A stretch of DNA of 64,000 nucleotides from Nocardioides oleivorans. Its GTDB lineage: Bacteria; Actinomycetota; Actinomycetes; Propionibacteriales; Nocardioidaceae. Position numbers and translations under genes: made by a program. Below, in pieces: positions 54,657-62,777 of this stretch. Location of the stretch: contig NZ_SDWT01000001.1 of the NCBI RefSeq assembly GCF_004137255.1, positions 2,356,001-2,420,000 of the forward strand. The letters are read 5' to 3'. The notes under the pieces are model-generated. The model saw nothing but the letters and a program-made list of their open reading frames with translations. It did not search any database and was not told the origin of the DNA. Numbering within the stretch: the first letter of the stretch is position 1; the number at the start of each line of letters is the position of its first letter.

Positions 54657-56483
54657 TCAGGACGTCGGCACCCGGGTGACCGCAGGCGACGCCTGACGCG
54701 GCAGCGGGAGCGTCGGCGGCGTGCCGAAGAAGCACTCGTGCCAGGTCTCCAGGGCGAGCAGCGTCCAGAGGCGTACGTCGACGTCGCGGGCGGTCCGGTC
54801 GCCGCGCTCGTGCCGGTCGACGAGGTCGCCGACGAGCGACCGGTCGAGGGTCTGCGCGACCCAGGAGCCGGAGCCGGTGAGCCGGTCGCGGGCGCCGCGT
54901 CGCAGCCCGTCGCGCATCCAGCCGGCCAGGTCGGGTCGCGAGGCGGACCTGCGCGGGTCGATGACCTCGTCCGGCAGCAGCGGGCGCGCGACCTCGCGCA
55001 GCACCCACTGCGTGGAGCCCGCTCGGACCTTGAGCGACGTCGGCAGCCGGAAGGCCAGCTCGACGAGCCGGTGGTCGAGCAGCGCCGGTCGCACCTCGAG
55101 CGAGGCGGCCTTCGACATGCGGTCCGAGCGCTCGAGGAGGTGGTCGGGCAGGTCGTGGCGCAGGTCGTGGCGCAGCATCCGGTCGACGGCGTCGCTGCCC
55201 AGCGCGGGCGACGTACGCCGCTCGGCGGGCGCTGCGGCCCCCAGCAGCCGGTGCCGCTCGGCGGCGGTGAACGGCGCACCCATCCGGCGCTGCACGGAGC
55301 CGGCGAGCCGGCTGCGCATCGGTGCCGGCAGGGCCAGCGTCCGCTCGGCGAAGCGGGCGTAGCGGTAGCGCCCGTGGCCGCCGAAGAGCTCCTCGCCGCC
55401 GTCGCCGGAGAGCACCACGCCGACGTGCTCGCGCGCGGCACGAGCCAGCCCGAAGGCCGCCACGTCGGCGAGGTCGGAGATGGGGGCGTCGCGGTGCCAG
55501 GTGAGCCTGCTCCAGAGCTCCTCGAGCTCGTGCGGGTGCACGTGCACCTCGTGGTGGCGGGTCCCGAGCAGCTCGCTGACCCGACGGGCCGAGGCCCGGT
55601 CGTCGTCGGTGGGCGCGCCGAGGCCGGCGGAGAACGTGTGCACCGGCTCGTCACCGCGCAGCTGCCGCATCTGGGCGACCGTGAGCGCGCTGCCGAGGTC
55701 GCCGGACAGGTAGGCGCCCACCGGCACGTCGGCCACGAGGGCCCCGCGCACGGCCTCGCGGACGCCGTCGCCGACCGCCTCGACCGCGTCGCTGGCGGTC
55801 CAGGTGCCGTCGGCGTCGGACTCCGGCGGTGTCCAGTACTGGACCTCCTCGAGGTGCCCACCCGGCATCACCGACACGCGGTGTGCGGGACGCACCTTCT
55901 TGACCCCCTCGAACAGGGTGTCCGGGGCCGGCACGTAGTGGGTGGCGAGGTAGGTGTCGAGGCTGCGGTGGTCCACGCCCGGGGTCGGGCCGATCGTCAG
56001 GAGGGCCTTCACCTCGGACGCGAAGGCGATGCCACCGGGCACGTGGCGGTAGTGCAGCGGCAGGATCCCCAGCCGGTCACGCACGAGGTGCGTGGTGTCG
56101 GTGCGCCGGTCGTGGGCGACCAGGGCGAACTGGCCGCGCAGGCGCTCGACGAAGCTGATCCCCTCGATCGAGAGCCCGGCGACCACGACCTCGGTGTCGC
56201 CGTGCGAGCCGAAGGGGTACGACAGCTGGGTCCGCAGGCTGTCGTGGTTGACGATCTCGCCGTCGAGCACCACCACCCACCGGCCGTCCGCGGACTGCAT
56301 CGGCTGGCGCGAGTGCTGCTCGTCGATGATGGCCATCCGGGTGTGGGTCAGGCCGACACCGTCGCCCGTCCACGTCCCCGATGCGTCCGGTCCGCGGTGT
56401 CGCAGCCGCTCGGTCATGTCGCGCAGCTCCTCGGCTGCGACCGGCCCGCCCGAGAAGACCCGGACCCCCCCGATGCCTCCCAT
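54657..56483 (-). CDS. Asparagine synthase homologue with degenerate active sites
   Basis: A 608-residue AsnB-family protein of normal length. The expected nucleophile Cys2 is Gly (MGGIGGVRVF), so glutamine hydrolysis should be lost. The synthetase PP-loop is SGDLGS (S260-S265) instead of SGGLDS, and a later SGDGGEELFGG has Glu for Asp. The general fold motifs (RHRGPDASG, VVLSGDGGEEL) remain. XrtA-type loci carry an AsnB-like amidotransferase, so the protein may have a binding or non-canonical amide role. Its ATG overlaps the regulator's stop (ATGA), tying it to the two-component pair. Confidence 0.85.
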   Translation of the reverse strand: MGGIGGVRVFSGGPVAAEELRDMTERLRHRGPDASGTWTGDGVGLTHTRMAIIDEQHSRQPMQSADGRWVVVLDGEIVNHDSLRTQLSYPFGSHGDTEVVVAGLSIEGISFVERLRGQFALVAHDRRTDTTHLVRDRLGILPLHYRHVPGGIAFASEVKALLTIGPTPGVDHRSLDTYLATHYVPAPDTLFEGVKKVRPAHRVSVMPGGHLEEVQYWTPPESDADGTWTASDAVEAVGDGVREAVRGALVADVPVGAYLSGDLGSALTVAQMRQLRGDEPVHTFSAGLGAPTDDDRASARRVSELLGTRHHEVHVHPHELEELWSRLTWHRDAPISDLADVAAFGLARAAREHVGVVLSGDGGEELFGGHGRYRYARFAERTLALPAPMRSRLAGSVQRRMGAPFTAAERHRLLGAAAPAERRTSPALGSDAVDRMLRHDLRHDLPDHLLERSDRMSKAASLEVRPALLDHRLVELAFRLPTSLKVRAGSTQWVLREVARPLLPDEVIDPRRSASRPDLAGWMRDGLRRGARDRLTGSGSWVAQTLDRSLVGDLVDRHERGDRTARDVDVRLWTLLALETWHECFFGTPPTLPLPRQASPAVTRVPTS

Positions 56484-57169
56484 CACACGCCGACCTTCCA
56501 GCCGATCTGGTTGGCCATCCCCACCGCGGCGAGCTGTGAGGAGACCTCGAGCTTGCCGAGGATCGACTTGACCTGGGTGCGGACCGTCGCCTCCGAGACC
56601 ACGCTCTTCTGCGAGATGTCGCGCACGGTGTGCCCGTCGATGAGCGAGCCGAGCACCTGGCGCTCGCGCGGGGTGAGCAGGTCGAGGCGGCGCCGGATGT
56701 CGTCGCTGACCTGACGGTCGCGGGCCCAGACCTCGAGGAGTCCCTCGAGCTCCTCGCGGGTCACGACCGGGAGGCCCTGGTGCAGGCGGCGCACGGTGGA
56801 GAGCGCCTGCTGGAGCGCGCCGCTCTTGGGGAGCACCTTGCGCGCTCCCATCCGCATGCACGCGCCCCACCGGCCGACGTCCTCCGACGCGGTGAGCACC
56901 ACGACGTTGGCGTGGGCCCGGGCGAGCGGCGCGATGAGGTTCATCCCGTCGCCGAACCTGCCGAGATCGAGGTCGAGCAGCACGGTGCGGGGGTTGGCCC
57001 GCAGCGCGAGGGACCGCACGGTCGCCATCGAGCCACCCTCCTCGGGCAGCTCGAGGCGGCGTACGTCGTAGCCCTCCAGGGAGAGGGCCAGCTCGAGCGA
57101 CTCCGCGAACAGGACGTGGTCGTCGACGATGAGGACGCGGTGGTCAGCGCGCGAGGTGCCCTGCGACAT
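56483..57169 (-). CDS. NarL/FixJ-type response regulator
   Basis: A 228-residue regulator. The receiver has D16/D17 (VDDH), the phosphoacceptor D66 in LLDLDLG and K in RKVLPKSG. The C-terminal LuxR HTH is LTPRERQVLGSLIDGHTVRDISQKSVVSEATVRTQVKSI. GGAGGTG precedes ATG 57169, and the gene overlaps the kinase gene by 26 bases. It is a candidate to bind the recurring operator. Confidence 0.93.
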   Translation of the reverse strand: MSQGTSRADHRVLIVDDHVLFAESLELALSLEGYDVRRLELPEEGGSMATVRSLALRANPRTVLLDLDLGRFGDGMNLIAPLARAHANVVVLTASEDVGRWGACMRMGARKVLPKSGALQQALSTVRRLHQGLPVVTREELEGLLEVWARDRQVSDDIRRRLDLLTPRERQVLGSLIDGHTVRDISQKSVVSEATVRTQVKSILGKLEVSSQLAAVGMANQIGWKVGV

Positions 57170-58637
57170 GGTCCACCTCCTCGAGGAAGAGCGAGCCGGC
57201 GTCGATGGCGTTCTCCGAGGACCGGCGCGCGGCCGGCAGGGAGATGACGAACGCGGACCCGGGACCCGTCTCCTCGGCGAGCCGGAGCGACCCGCCCTCC
57301 TCCTCCACCAGGCGCTGCGCGAGGTTCAGCCCGATGCCTTCACCGGGGGAGTCCTCGCCCCGGTCGCCCCAGCCGAAGATCCGCTCGCGGTCGTCCTCGG
57401 CGATGCCGCGACCCCGGTCGGACACGGTGATGTCGACGGTCTCCTCGTCGCGCTGGACGACCTCGATCCGGCTGACGTCGGTCCCGCCGTGCGTCGCGGC
57501 GTTGTCGACGAGGATGTTGACGACCTCCGCGAGCGTGTCGTAGCGGGCGTGGACCGCGTCGCCGCTGGTGTGCAGCTCGACGGTGCGGCCCTTGAGGTGC
57601 TGGAGGTCGGCCATCCGGCCGAGCGCGTCCTCGAGGTCGATGTCGGTGGCCTGCTCCTCCTCGCCCGAGACCAGGCGCATCATCCGGTCGAGCTCGCGTC
57701 GGACGGAGCCCAGGAGCCGCTGCCGCGTCTCGGCGGGCAGGTCGAGGTCGTCGAGCAGCGACGACCCCTGCACCAGTCCGGCGAGCGTGCTGCGCAGCTC
57801 GTGCATCCGCTCGCGGCGATCGCGCTCGGTCGCCTGGACGGCGAACGCGATCTCCCGGCGCTGCCGGTCGGCCTGACGCTCGGAGGCTCCCTGGATGCAG
57901 CCCCACGCGGCAGCCGACCAGGTGGCGCCGACGGCGGCGAACCCGAGCGAGGTGAGCACGTCCCAGGCGGTGCCGTGCAGCTCGGCGAGCTTCACGACCA
58001 TCCCGGCGGCGACCACCAGGACGGTGGCGGCCAGGAGCCGGACGGTGGCGGCGGGCAGCACCCGCTGGACCGCGACCAGGGCGACCGTGAGCAGGTGCGT
58101 GCTGACCAGCACGCCCAGCAGGACGAGCATGGGCATCGGCGGCGGGCTGTCCATCGGCACCAGGAGGAGCAGGTGGCCGGCGGCCAGCACTCCCATCCCG
58201 ATCCCGACGCCGAACACGTCGTCGCCCACCTGCGGCTCGCGGCGCAGGCCGCGGAGCGCGCCGAGCACGCACACCAGGCCGAAGAGGCCGATGGCGAGCA
58301 GGAGCGTGAAGTCCGCCGCGACCCGCGGCGGCGGGCTGGCGATGGCGGGCAGCGCCACCACCAGCGACTGGAGGGCGACCAGCGCCCCCACGGCGAAGGT
58401 CCAGCCGGCCGTCGCCTGGTGACGACGCCAGCTGACCACGGCGGCCAGCGCGGCGCCGGCGACGAAGATGCCGCCGACCAGTCCGTCCGCCACCGACTGG
58501 GACTGCGCACTCGCAGCCCCGAGGGACGGCAGGCCGCCCCTCCCGGTCCACACCAGGACCATGAATGCCAGGACACCGACACCGCGCGTCCCCACGCGCT
58601 GGTGCTGTCCCCCCACGTACTGCGCTGTGTCGCGCAT
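57144..58637 (-). CDS. Membrane sensor histidine kinase
   Basis: A 497-residue protein with about eight N-terminal membrane helices (to about residue 250) and no extracellular domain of note. H279 in RERMHELRSTLAGL is the likely phosphoacceptor, and NILVDNAATHGG, SDRGRGIAEDDRERIF and GEGIGLNLAQRL are the ATPase N, G1 and G2 boxes. It should signal to the regulator at 56483. GGGGGGAAAG precedes ATG 58637. Confidence 0.9.
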   Translation of the reverse strand: MRDTAQYVGGQHQRVGTRGVGVLAFMVLVWTGRGGLPSLGAASAQSQSVADGLVGGIFVAGAALAAVVSWRRHQATAGWTFAVGALVALQSLVVALPAIASPPPRVAADFTLLLAIGLFGLVCVLGALRGLRREPQVGDDVFGVGIGMGVLAAGHLLLLVPMDSPPPMPMLVLLGVLVSTHLLTVALVAVQRVLPAATVRLLAATVLVVAAGMVVKLAELHGTAWDVLTSLGFAAVGATWSAAAWGCIQGASERQADRQRREIAFAVQATERDRRERMHELRSTLAGLVQGSSLLDDLDLPAETRQRLLGSVRRELDRMMRLVSGEEEQATDIDLEDALGRMADLQHLKGRTVELHTSGDAVHARYDTLAEVVNILVDNAATHGGTDVSRIEVVQRDEETVDITVSDRGRGIAEDDRERIFGWGDRGEDSPGEGIGLNLAQRLVEEEGGSLRLAEETGPGSAFVISLPAARRSSENAIDAGSLFLEEVDHVAGHLAR

Positions 58638-58773
58638 GTCTTTCCCCCCACAGAGAATCGAGCCGTTGATCGAGTTGTTGCCTGGATGTAGCGAGCTGCT
58701 GAGCCGCGCCGGGTGCTGACCGGAGGAGCTCGTGTGGGGGGTTGTCGAGGAGTGTGTGCCAGGTACCCGATAT

Positions 58774-58786
58774 GCGGCAAACGTGG
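58774..58786 (+). promoter_or_regulatory. Candidate shared operator, site H
   Basis: GCGGCAAACGTGG lies 137 bases before the kinase start and matches site G in TGCnGCAAAnG, though it is a loose fit overall. Confidence 0.3.
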
Positions 58787-58921
58787 TCTATGCCCCTTTT
58801 GCGCAGGGGCTCCGGAGTAACGCTCAAGCCAGCATCAAGGCGCCCGCAAGACCGGCCTCGAGATCCGCACATCCACGCTCAGCGCGGCCTACACGAGACC
58901 TGATGGGAGAAATTGAGCCGT

Positions 58922-58934
58922 CCCCAATTCTGTG
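58922..58934 (+). promoter_or_regulatory. Candidate shared operator, site F
   Basis: CCCCAATTCTGTG (complement CACAGAATTGGGG) lies 86 bases before the LuxR-type gene start. Confidence 0.4.
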
Positions 58935-59019
58935 CACGTTGGTATCAGGCCCTCGGGAGCGCTCCCACGAACCGGGAGGCTTGCTCCGTCAGCCGTCCAC
59001 GGCCAGGGAGGGAGGTGCG

Positions 59020-59748
59020 ATGGCATCACAGGGACCCGTCTGGGTGGTGTCCCCCCACCTGCTGGTGGCGCAGGCAGTCGCCGCCGCACTGTCGTCGGTG
59101 GGCACGAGCGCGGAGGCCCACGCGTGGGAGCCGGCGATCCGTGACCGGGGCGCGGGAGTCACCGCTCCCGGGGAGACGCGCCACCTGGTGGTGATCCTCG
59201 ACGGCGTCGAGGGGGCCGAGGTGGTGGACCAGGTCACCCGTCTCGTCCGCGAGGGCGACGTACGCGTCGTGGTGGTCACCTCCGACGACGGCGCCGTCCA
59301 GTGGGGCGGTCTCCTCGCGAGCGACGCGGTCGACGTGGTCACCGTGACGACCTCGGTGGTCCAGCTCGCCGAGGTCGTCGAGCGCCTCATGGCCGGGACG
59401 TCCTCGATGGACCCGTCCGGCCGGCTCGCGCTCCAGGCCTCGTGGGCCCGCGCGCTGGCCCGTCGCCGCAGCATCACCGCGATGATGGCGACCCTCTCCC
59501 CGCAGCAGCGGCGCGTGCTCGAGCTGCTCGCCTCCGGCCGTCGGGTCGCCGAGGTCGGCGACACCCTGGGGGTGGCGCACGGCACGGTGCGCAGCCACGT
59601 GAAGGCGCTGCGGGCCAAGCTCGGCGCCCGCAACCAGCTCGAGGCGGTCGCGATGTGGCACCAGATCGACCGCCCCGGTGACAGCGGCGGGCGGGTGCCT
59701 CGACCGCGCAGGGAGAGCACGTCGGGAGCGGTGAAAGGACGTCGATAG
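59020..59748 (+). CDS. LuxR-family regulator with atypical receiver
   Basis: A 242-residue protein. The N-terminal 125 residues look like a receiver fold, but the acidic pair is missing (VVSPHLL) and only VVILDGVEG offers an aspartate. The C-terminal HTH is LSPQQRRVLELLASGRRVAEVGDTLGVAHGTVRSHVK. GGGAGGGAGG precedes ATG 59020. It may sense a signal other than phosphorylation and is another candidate for the operator. Confidence 0.85.
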   Translation: MASQGPVWVVSPHLLVAQAVAAALSSVGTSAEAHAWEPAIRDRGAGVTAPGETRHLVVILDGVEGAEVVDQVTRLVREGDVRVVVVTSDDGAVQWGGLLASDAVDVVTVTTSVVQLAEVVERLMAGTSSMDPSGRLALQASWARALARRRSITAMMATLSPQQRRVLELLASGRRVAEVGDTLGVAHGTVRSHVKALRAKLGARNQLEAVAMWHQIDRPGDSGGRVPRPRRESTSGAVKGRR

Positions 59749-59749
59749 G

Positions 59750-60529
59750 GTGGCGTCCATGATCGACCCCACCACGCTCGACGACCACGCCTTCGCCGTC
59801 TGGGCGGCCGAGCGGGCCGGTGCCGTCCTGCTCGACGTACGCGCCGGTGCCGAGGCCGCCGGCCTCGAGGGCAAGGCGCTCAAGGACGCCGGCGACGCCG
59901 CTGCGCAGGCCGAGCTCGACCGGGTGCTCACCCAGCACCGCCCCGACGACTCGGTGCTGTCGGAGGAGGCCGCGGACGACAAGTCGCGCCTGACCGCGAG
60001 CCGCGTGTGGATCATCGACCCGCTCGACGGCACCCGTGAGTTCTCCGAGCCGCCGCGCGACGACTGGGCCGTCCACGTGGCGCTCTGGCAGGACGGCGAC
60101 CTGGTCGCCGGCGCCGTCGCCCAGCCGGCCCTGGGGGAGACCTTCAGCACCGGCCGGCCGAGCGTCGTGCCGCCACGCACCTCCGACCGCCCGCGCATCG
60201 CGGTCTCGCGCAGCCGTCCGCCGGCCTTCGTCGAGGCATTGGCCGCCGAGCTCGACGCCGAGCTCGTCCCGATGGGCAGTGCGGGCGTGAAGGTGATGAG
60301 CGTGGTGCGCGACGTCGCCGACGCCTACGTCCACGCCGGCGGCCAGTACCAGTGGGACAACGCCGCGCCCGTCGCGGTCGCCCGTGCGGCCGGCCTGCAC
60401 TGCAGCCGCGTCGACGGCTCGCCGATCGTCTACAACGAGGACGACACGTCCCTGCCCGACCTCATCGTGTGCCGCCCCGAGCTCGCCGAGGAGATCGTCG
60501 ACTTCGTCCGGCGCCACGGCACCGACTGA
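59750..60529 (+). CDS. Inositol-monophosphatase-family enzyme, CysQ/HisN-like
   Basis: A 259-residue phosphatase. The metal-binding set is LSEEAADD and WIIDPLDGTREF near 88, then QWDNAAPVAVARAAG near 203, as in CysQ, which hydrolyses the sulfation by-product PAP. A sulfotransferase gene occurs at 4205, but the two are far apart. GTG 59750 and ATG 59759 are both possible starts. PAP versus inositol phosphate as substrate cannot be settled from the sequence. Confidence 0.85.
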   Translation: MASMIDPTTLDDHAFAVWAAERAGAVLLDVRAGAEAAGLEGKALKDAGDAAAQAELDRVLTQHRPDDSVLSEEAADDKSRLTASRVWIIDPLDGTREFSEPPRDDWAVHVALWQDGDLVAGAVAQPALGETFSTGRPSVVPPRTSDRPRIAVSRSRPPAFVEALAAELDAELVPMGSAGVKVMSVVRDVADAYVHAGGQYQWDNAAPVAVARAAGLHCSRVDGSPIVYNEDDTSLPDLIVCRPELAEEIVDFVRRHGTD

Positions 60530-60530
60530 C

Positions 60531-60587
60531 ACCTGAGGACCTGGCGTACGGGATCCTGGGGGTCGGACGTACGCCGCGTCCTCAGGT
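60531..60587. terminator. Hairpin after the phosphatase gene
   Basis: ACCTGAGGAC (60531-60540) pairs with GTCCTCAGGT (60578-60587), and GGCGTACG (60543-60550) pairs with CGTACGCC (60568-60575). It starts two bases after the phosphatase stop and is probably its terminator. Confidence 0.75.
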
Positions 60588-60629
60588 ATCCGGTTGCGCG
60601 ACCGCGGTACGACGCGCGAGCGTGGGGCC

Positions 60630-61046
60630 ATGACCTCCTTCGTGTCGCACACGACCGTCGACTGCCAGGACGCCTACCAGCTCTCGGAGTGGTGGAAGGA
60701 GCTCCTCGGCTACGTCGACGTCGAGGACGACCCCAACGAGCCGGGCCACGAGGAGTGCATGATCCTCGACCCCGGGACGGGCCACAGCATCCTCTTCATC
60801 GAGGTGCCCGACGAGGTGCTGCCGGCCAAGCGGATCCACTTCGACCTGCGTCCGCGCGAGGGCAGTCGCGACGAGGAGATCGAGCGTGTCCGCGCGATGG
60901 GTGCCACCGAGCTCGACGACCAGCGCGGGCAGTACGGCCCCGGCACCGGGTGGGTCGTGTTCGCCGACCCCGAGGGCAACCAGTTCTGCATCCTGCGCTC
61001 GCAGGCCGAGGTGGACGCGGGCCCGCCGCCGCCCGCGAGCGACTGA
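60630..61046 (+). CDS. Glyoxalase/bleomycin-resistance superfamily protein
   Basis: A 138-residue VOC-fold protein. HTTVDCQDAYQLSEWWKELLGY is the first beta-alpha-beta-beta unit and ADPEGNQFCIL the second-unit signature. Members bind metal or small molecules; the exact function cannot be inferred. ATG 60630 is used; an upstream in-frame ATG at 60594 lies closer to the hairpin. Confidence 0.85.
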   Translation: MTSFVSHTTVDCQDAYQLSEWWKELLGYVDVEDDPNEPGHEECMILDPGTGHSILFIEVPDEVLPAKRIHFDLRPREGSRDEEIERVRAMGATELDDQRGQYGPGTGWVVFADPEGNQFCILRSQAEVDAGPPPPASD

Positions 61047-61070
61047 GCAGCGGCGCGACGCGGCTCGCCG

Positions 61071-61754
61071 TCAGCCGCGGTGGAAGACCTCGGTCTGCCA
61101 GATGTAGCTGTTGCCCCCCCAGCGCGCGTCGCCGCGCACCGAGACCTGCCAGTACCAGATGCCGTCGCGGGCCGGCAGCTTGATGCGGTACTTGCCCGCG
61201 CCGTCGGTGCGGATCCGCTGGTAGACCTTGTAGGAGCCGGTCCTCGACCGGCTCGCCTTGATGGTGACCTTCTTGCGGGCGTAGCCCGGCGTCACCTTGC
61301 CCTTGAGGAGGAGCCCGCCCGACGGGTGGGTGATCCGGCGCCTGACGCTGACCTGGAACTCCGTGGACTCGCTGGCGGCGAAGCTGTCGGCCGACGACGA
61401 GGAGGCGGTGAAGCCGGAGTAGACGACCTTGTAGGTCGTGTTCATCGCCGGCTCCACGGCGTAGAAGTCGCTGCCCGGCGAGCTGCTGGTGGCCACCGTC
61501 GTCCACGACGACGCACCGGCCGGGAGCGCCTGCAGGGTCGTCGTACCACCCGTGGGGGAGTAGCCGGTCGTGCTGTCGAGGTCCACCGCCACGTCGAAGG
61601 ACCCGCCGTACTCCACGGCCGTCATGCTCGGCTCGGCCACTGTGTAGGTGGTCTCGGGCTCGGCCGCACGGGCGGGTGCGCTCAGGGCGACGGGGACGAC
61701 ACCGATCAGCGCTGCGGTGGTCACGCCGGCGAGGAGGCGTGTGGTCGTGCTCAT
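61071..61754 (-). CDS. Small secreted protein, paralogue 1
   Basis: A 227-residue secreted protein with a signal peptide (LLAGVTTAALIGVVPVALS then APARAA). It has an Ig-like first domain with MTAVEYGGSFDVAVDLDS and MNTTYKVVYSGFTASSS, and a Lys/Arg-rich second domain (KGKVTPGYARKKVTIKA) ending in SYIWQTEVF. Its neighbour at 61874 has the same layout and similar sequence, so the pair is a tandem duplication. No known family was recognised. Confidence 0.75.
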   Translation of the reverse strand: MSTTTRLLAGVTTAALIGVVPVALSAPARAAEPETTYTVAEPSMTAVEYGGSFDVAVDLDSTTGYSPTGGTTTLQALPAGASSWTTVATSSSPGSDFYAVEPAMNTTYKVVYSGFTASSSSADSFAASESTEFQVSVRRRITHPSGGLLLKGKVTPGYARKKVTIKASRSRTGSYKVYQRIRTDGAGKYRIKLPARDGIWYWQVSVRGDARWGGNSYIWQTEVFHRG

Positions 61755-61817
61755 GTCCGGGGGTCCTGTCGGTCGGGGGTCGGTCGGGCCGATGACGAAA
61801 CTGTGCCAGACGTACGA

Positions 61818-61857
61818 CGACGGCGCGCCGTCCAAAGTTGTGGACGACGCGCCGTCG
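61818..61857. terminator. Hairpin between the two secreted paralogues
   Basis: Arms 61818-61834 and 61841-61857 pair with one mismatch around AAGTTG. It lies 17 bases past the stop of the minus-strand paralogue 2 and is likely its terminator. Confidence 0.7.
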
Positions 61858-61873
61858 GTGGCAGCTGGGTGGC

Positions 61874-62551
61874 TCAGTAGCTGTAGGTGTACCAGACCTC
61901 GCTGTAGCCCAGGAACTTCGAGTCACCGGGGACGGTGATCTTGAAGTAGAGCTTGTTGCCACGACGCGGGGCAGGGAGACGGATCTGGAACTTGGACTTC
62001 TTGTCCGTCTTGATCGTCTTGTACTTGACGTACTTCTTGCCCTTCTTGATCGTGATCTTGACCTTCTTCTTCTTGTAGTCCGGCTTGACCTTGCCCTTGA
62101 CGGTGAGCTTGGCCTTCGCCTGGTCGATCGACACGTTGCGCGCGACGCCGATGGTGAAGGGCGCGGACTCCGCGGCGGCGTAGTTGTTCTGATAGGTCGA
62201 GGTGGCGGCGTAGCCGTTGTAGACGACCTTGTAGGCGGTGTTGGCCTTGGGCTTCACGTCGTAGAACGAGCTCGAGGCGTACTGGCCGGTGGCGACCGGG
62301 ACCCACGCGGCCGAGCCGGCCTCCATGGCGAAGAGCGTGGAGTTGCCGTAGCTCACGCTGCGGCCGTCGGAGCCCACCAGGTCGACGCTGACGTAGAAGT
62401 CGTCACCGTAGGTGACGGCGGTGGAGCTCGGAGTGGCCGTGACCGTGGCGGTCAGGTTCTCCGTGGCGCTGCTGGGCGAAGCGATGGCGATCGGCGTGAG
62501 GCCGAGCAGGCCGGCGCTGACCGCGCCGGCGACGAGACGATTGATGCGCAT
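61874..62551 (-). CDS. Small secreted protein, paralogue 2
   Basis: A 225-residue secreted protein with a signal peptide (LVAGAVSAGLLGLTPIAIAS). It matches paralogue 1 in SSTAVTYGDDFYVSVDLVGS, ANTAYKVVYNGYAATST and KGKVKPDYKKKKVKITIKK, and ends YSEVWYTYSY. The second domain is extremely lysine-rich, so it may bind an acidic polymer. This is inferred. Confidence 0.75.
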   Translation of the reverse strand: MRINRLVAGAVSAGLLGLTPIAIASPSSATENLTATVTATPSSTAVTYGDDFYVSVDLVGSDGRSVSYGNSTLFAMEAGSAAWVPVATGQYASSSFYDVKPKANTAYKVVYNGYAATSTYQNNYAAAESAPFTIGVARNVSIDQAKAKLTVKGKVKPDYKKKKVKITIKKGKKYVKYKTIKTDKKSKFQIRLPAPRRGNKLYFKITVPGDSKFLGYSEVWYTYSY

Positions 62552-62590
62552 GTGTCCCCGTGTTCCTCTCAGGTGAACGTCTTGGGTCGT

Positions 62591-62607
62591 CGAGTGCCAG
62601 GCACTCG
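62591..62607. repeat. Small inverted repeat upstream of paralogue 2
   Basis: CGAGTGCC and GGCACTCG pair around an A. It is 40 bases from the paralogue 2 start, in the gap to mfd, and could be an operator or a short hairpin. Confidence 0.4.
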
Positions 62608-62777
62608 GCGTTGATGTCCTTGCTACCCGCAGGACGTCCGGGACAAACCCCCCGCTTCCGGTGAGTCGCCCCGTCGATTCCCTCGTGCGCCGCTGTCGGA
62701 CAGCAGACGTAGACTCTCAAACACCCCCATGCGCCCGGCGTCTGGGGTCGTTCTGCGTGCTCTCGAAGGGAGCCCCG

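Larger units (their letters stand above)
58638..59019. other. Divergent intergenic region with two candidate operators
   Basis: A 382-base gap between the kinase gene (minus) and the LuxR-type gene (plus). It holds sites H and F and a small hairpin GCCCCT...AGGGGC (58792-58810). No coding region is convincing. Confidence 0.6.
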
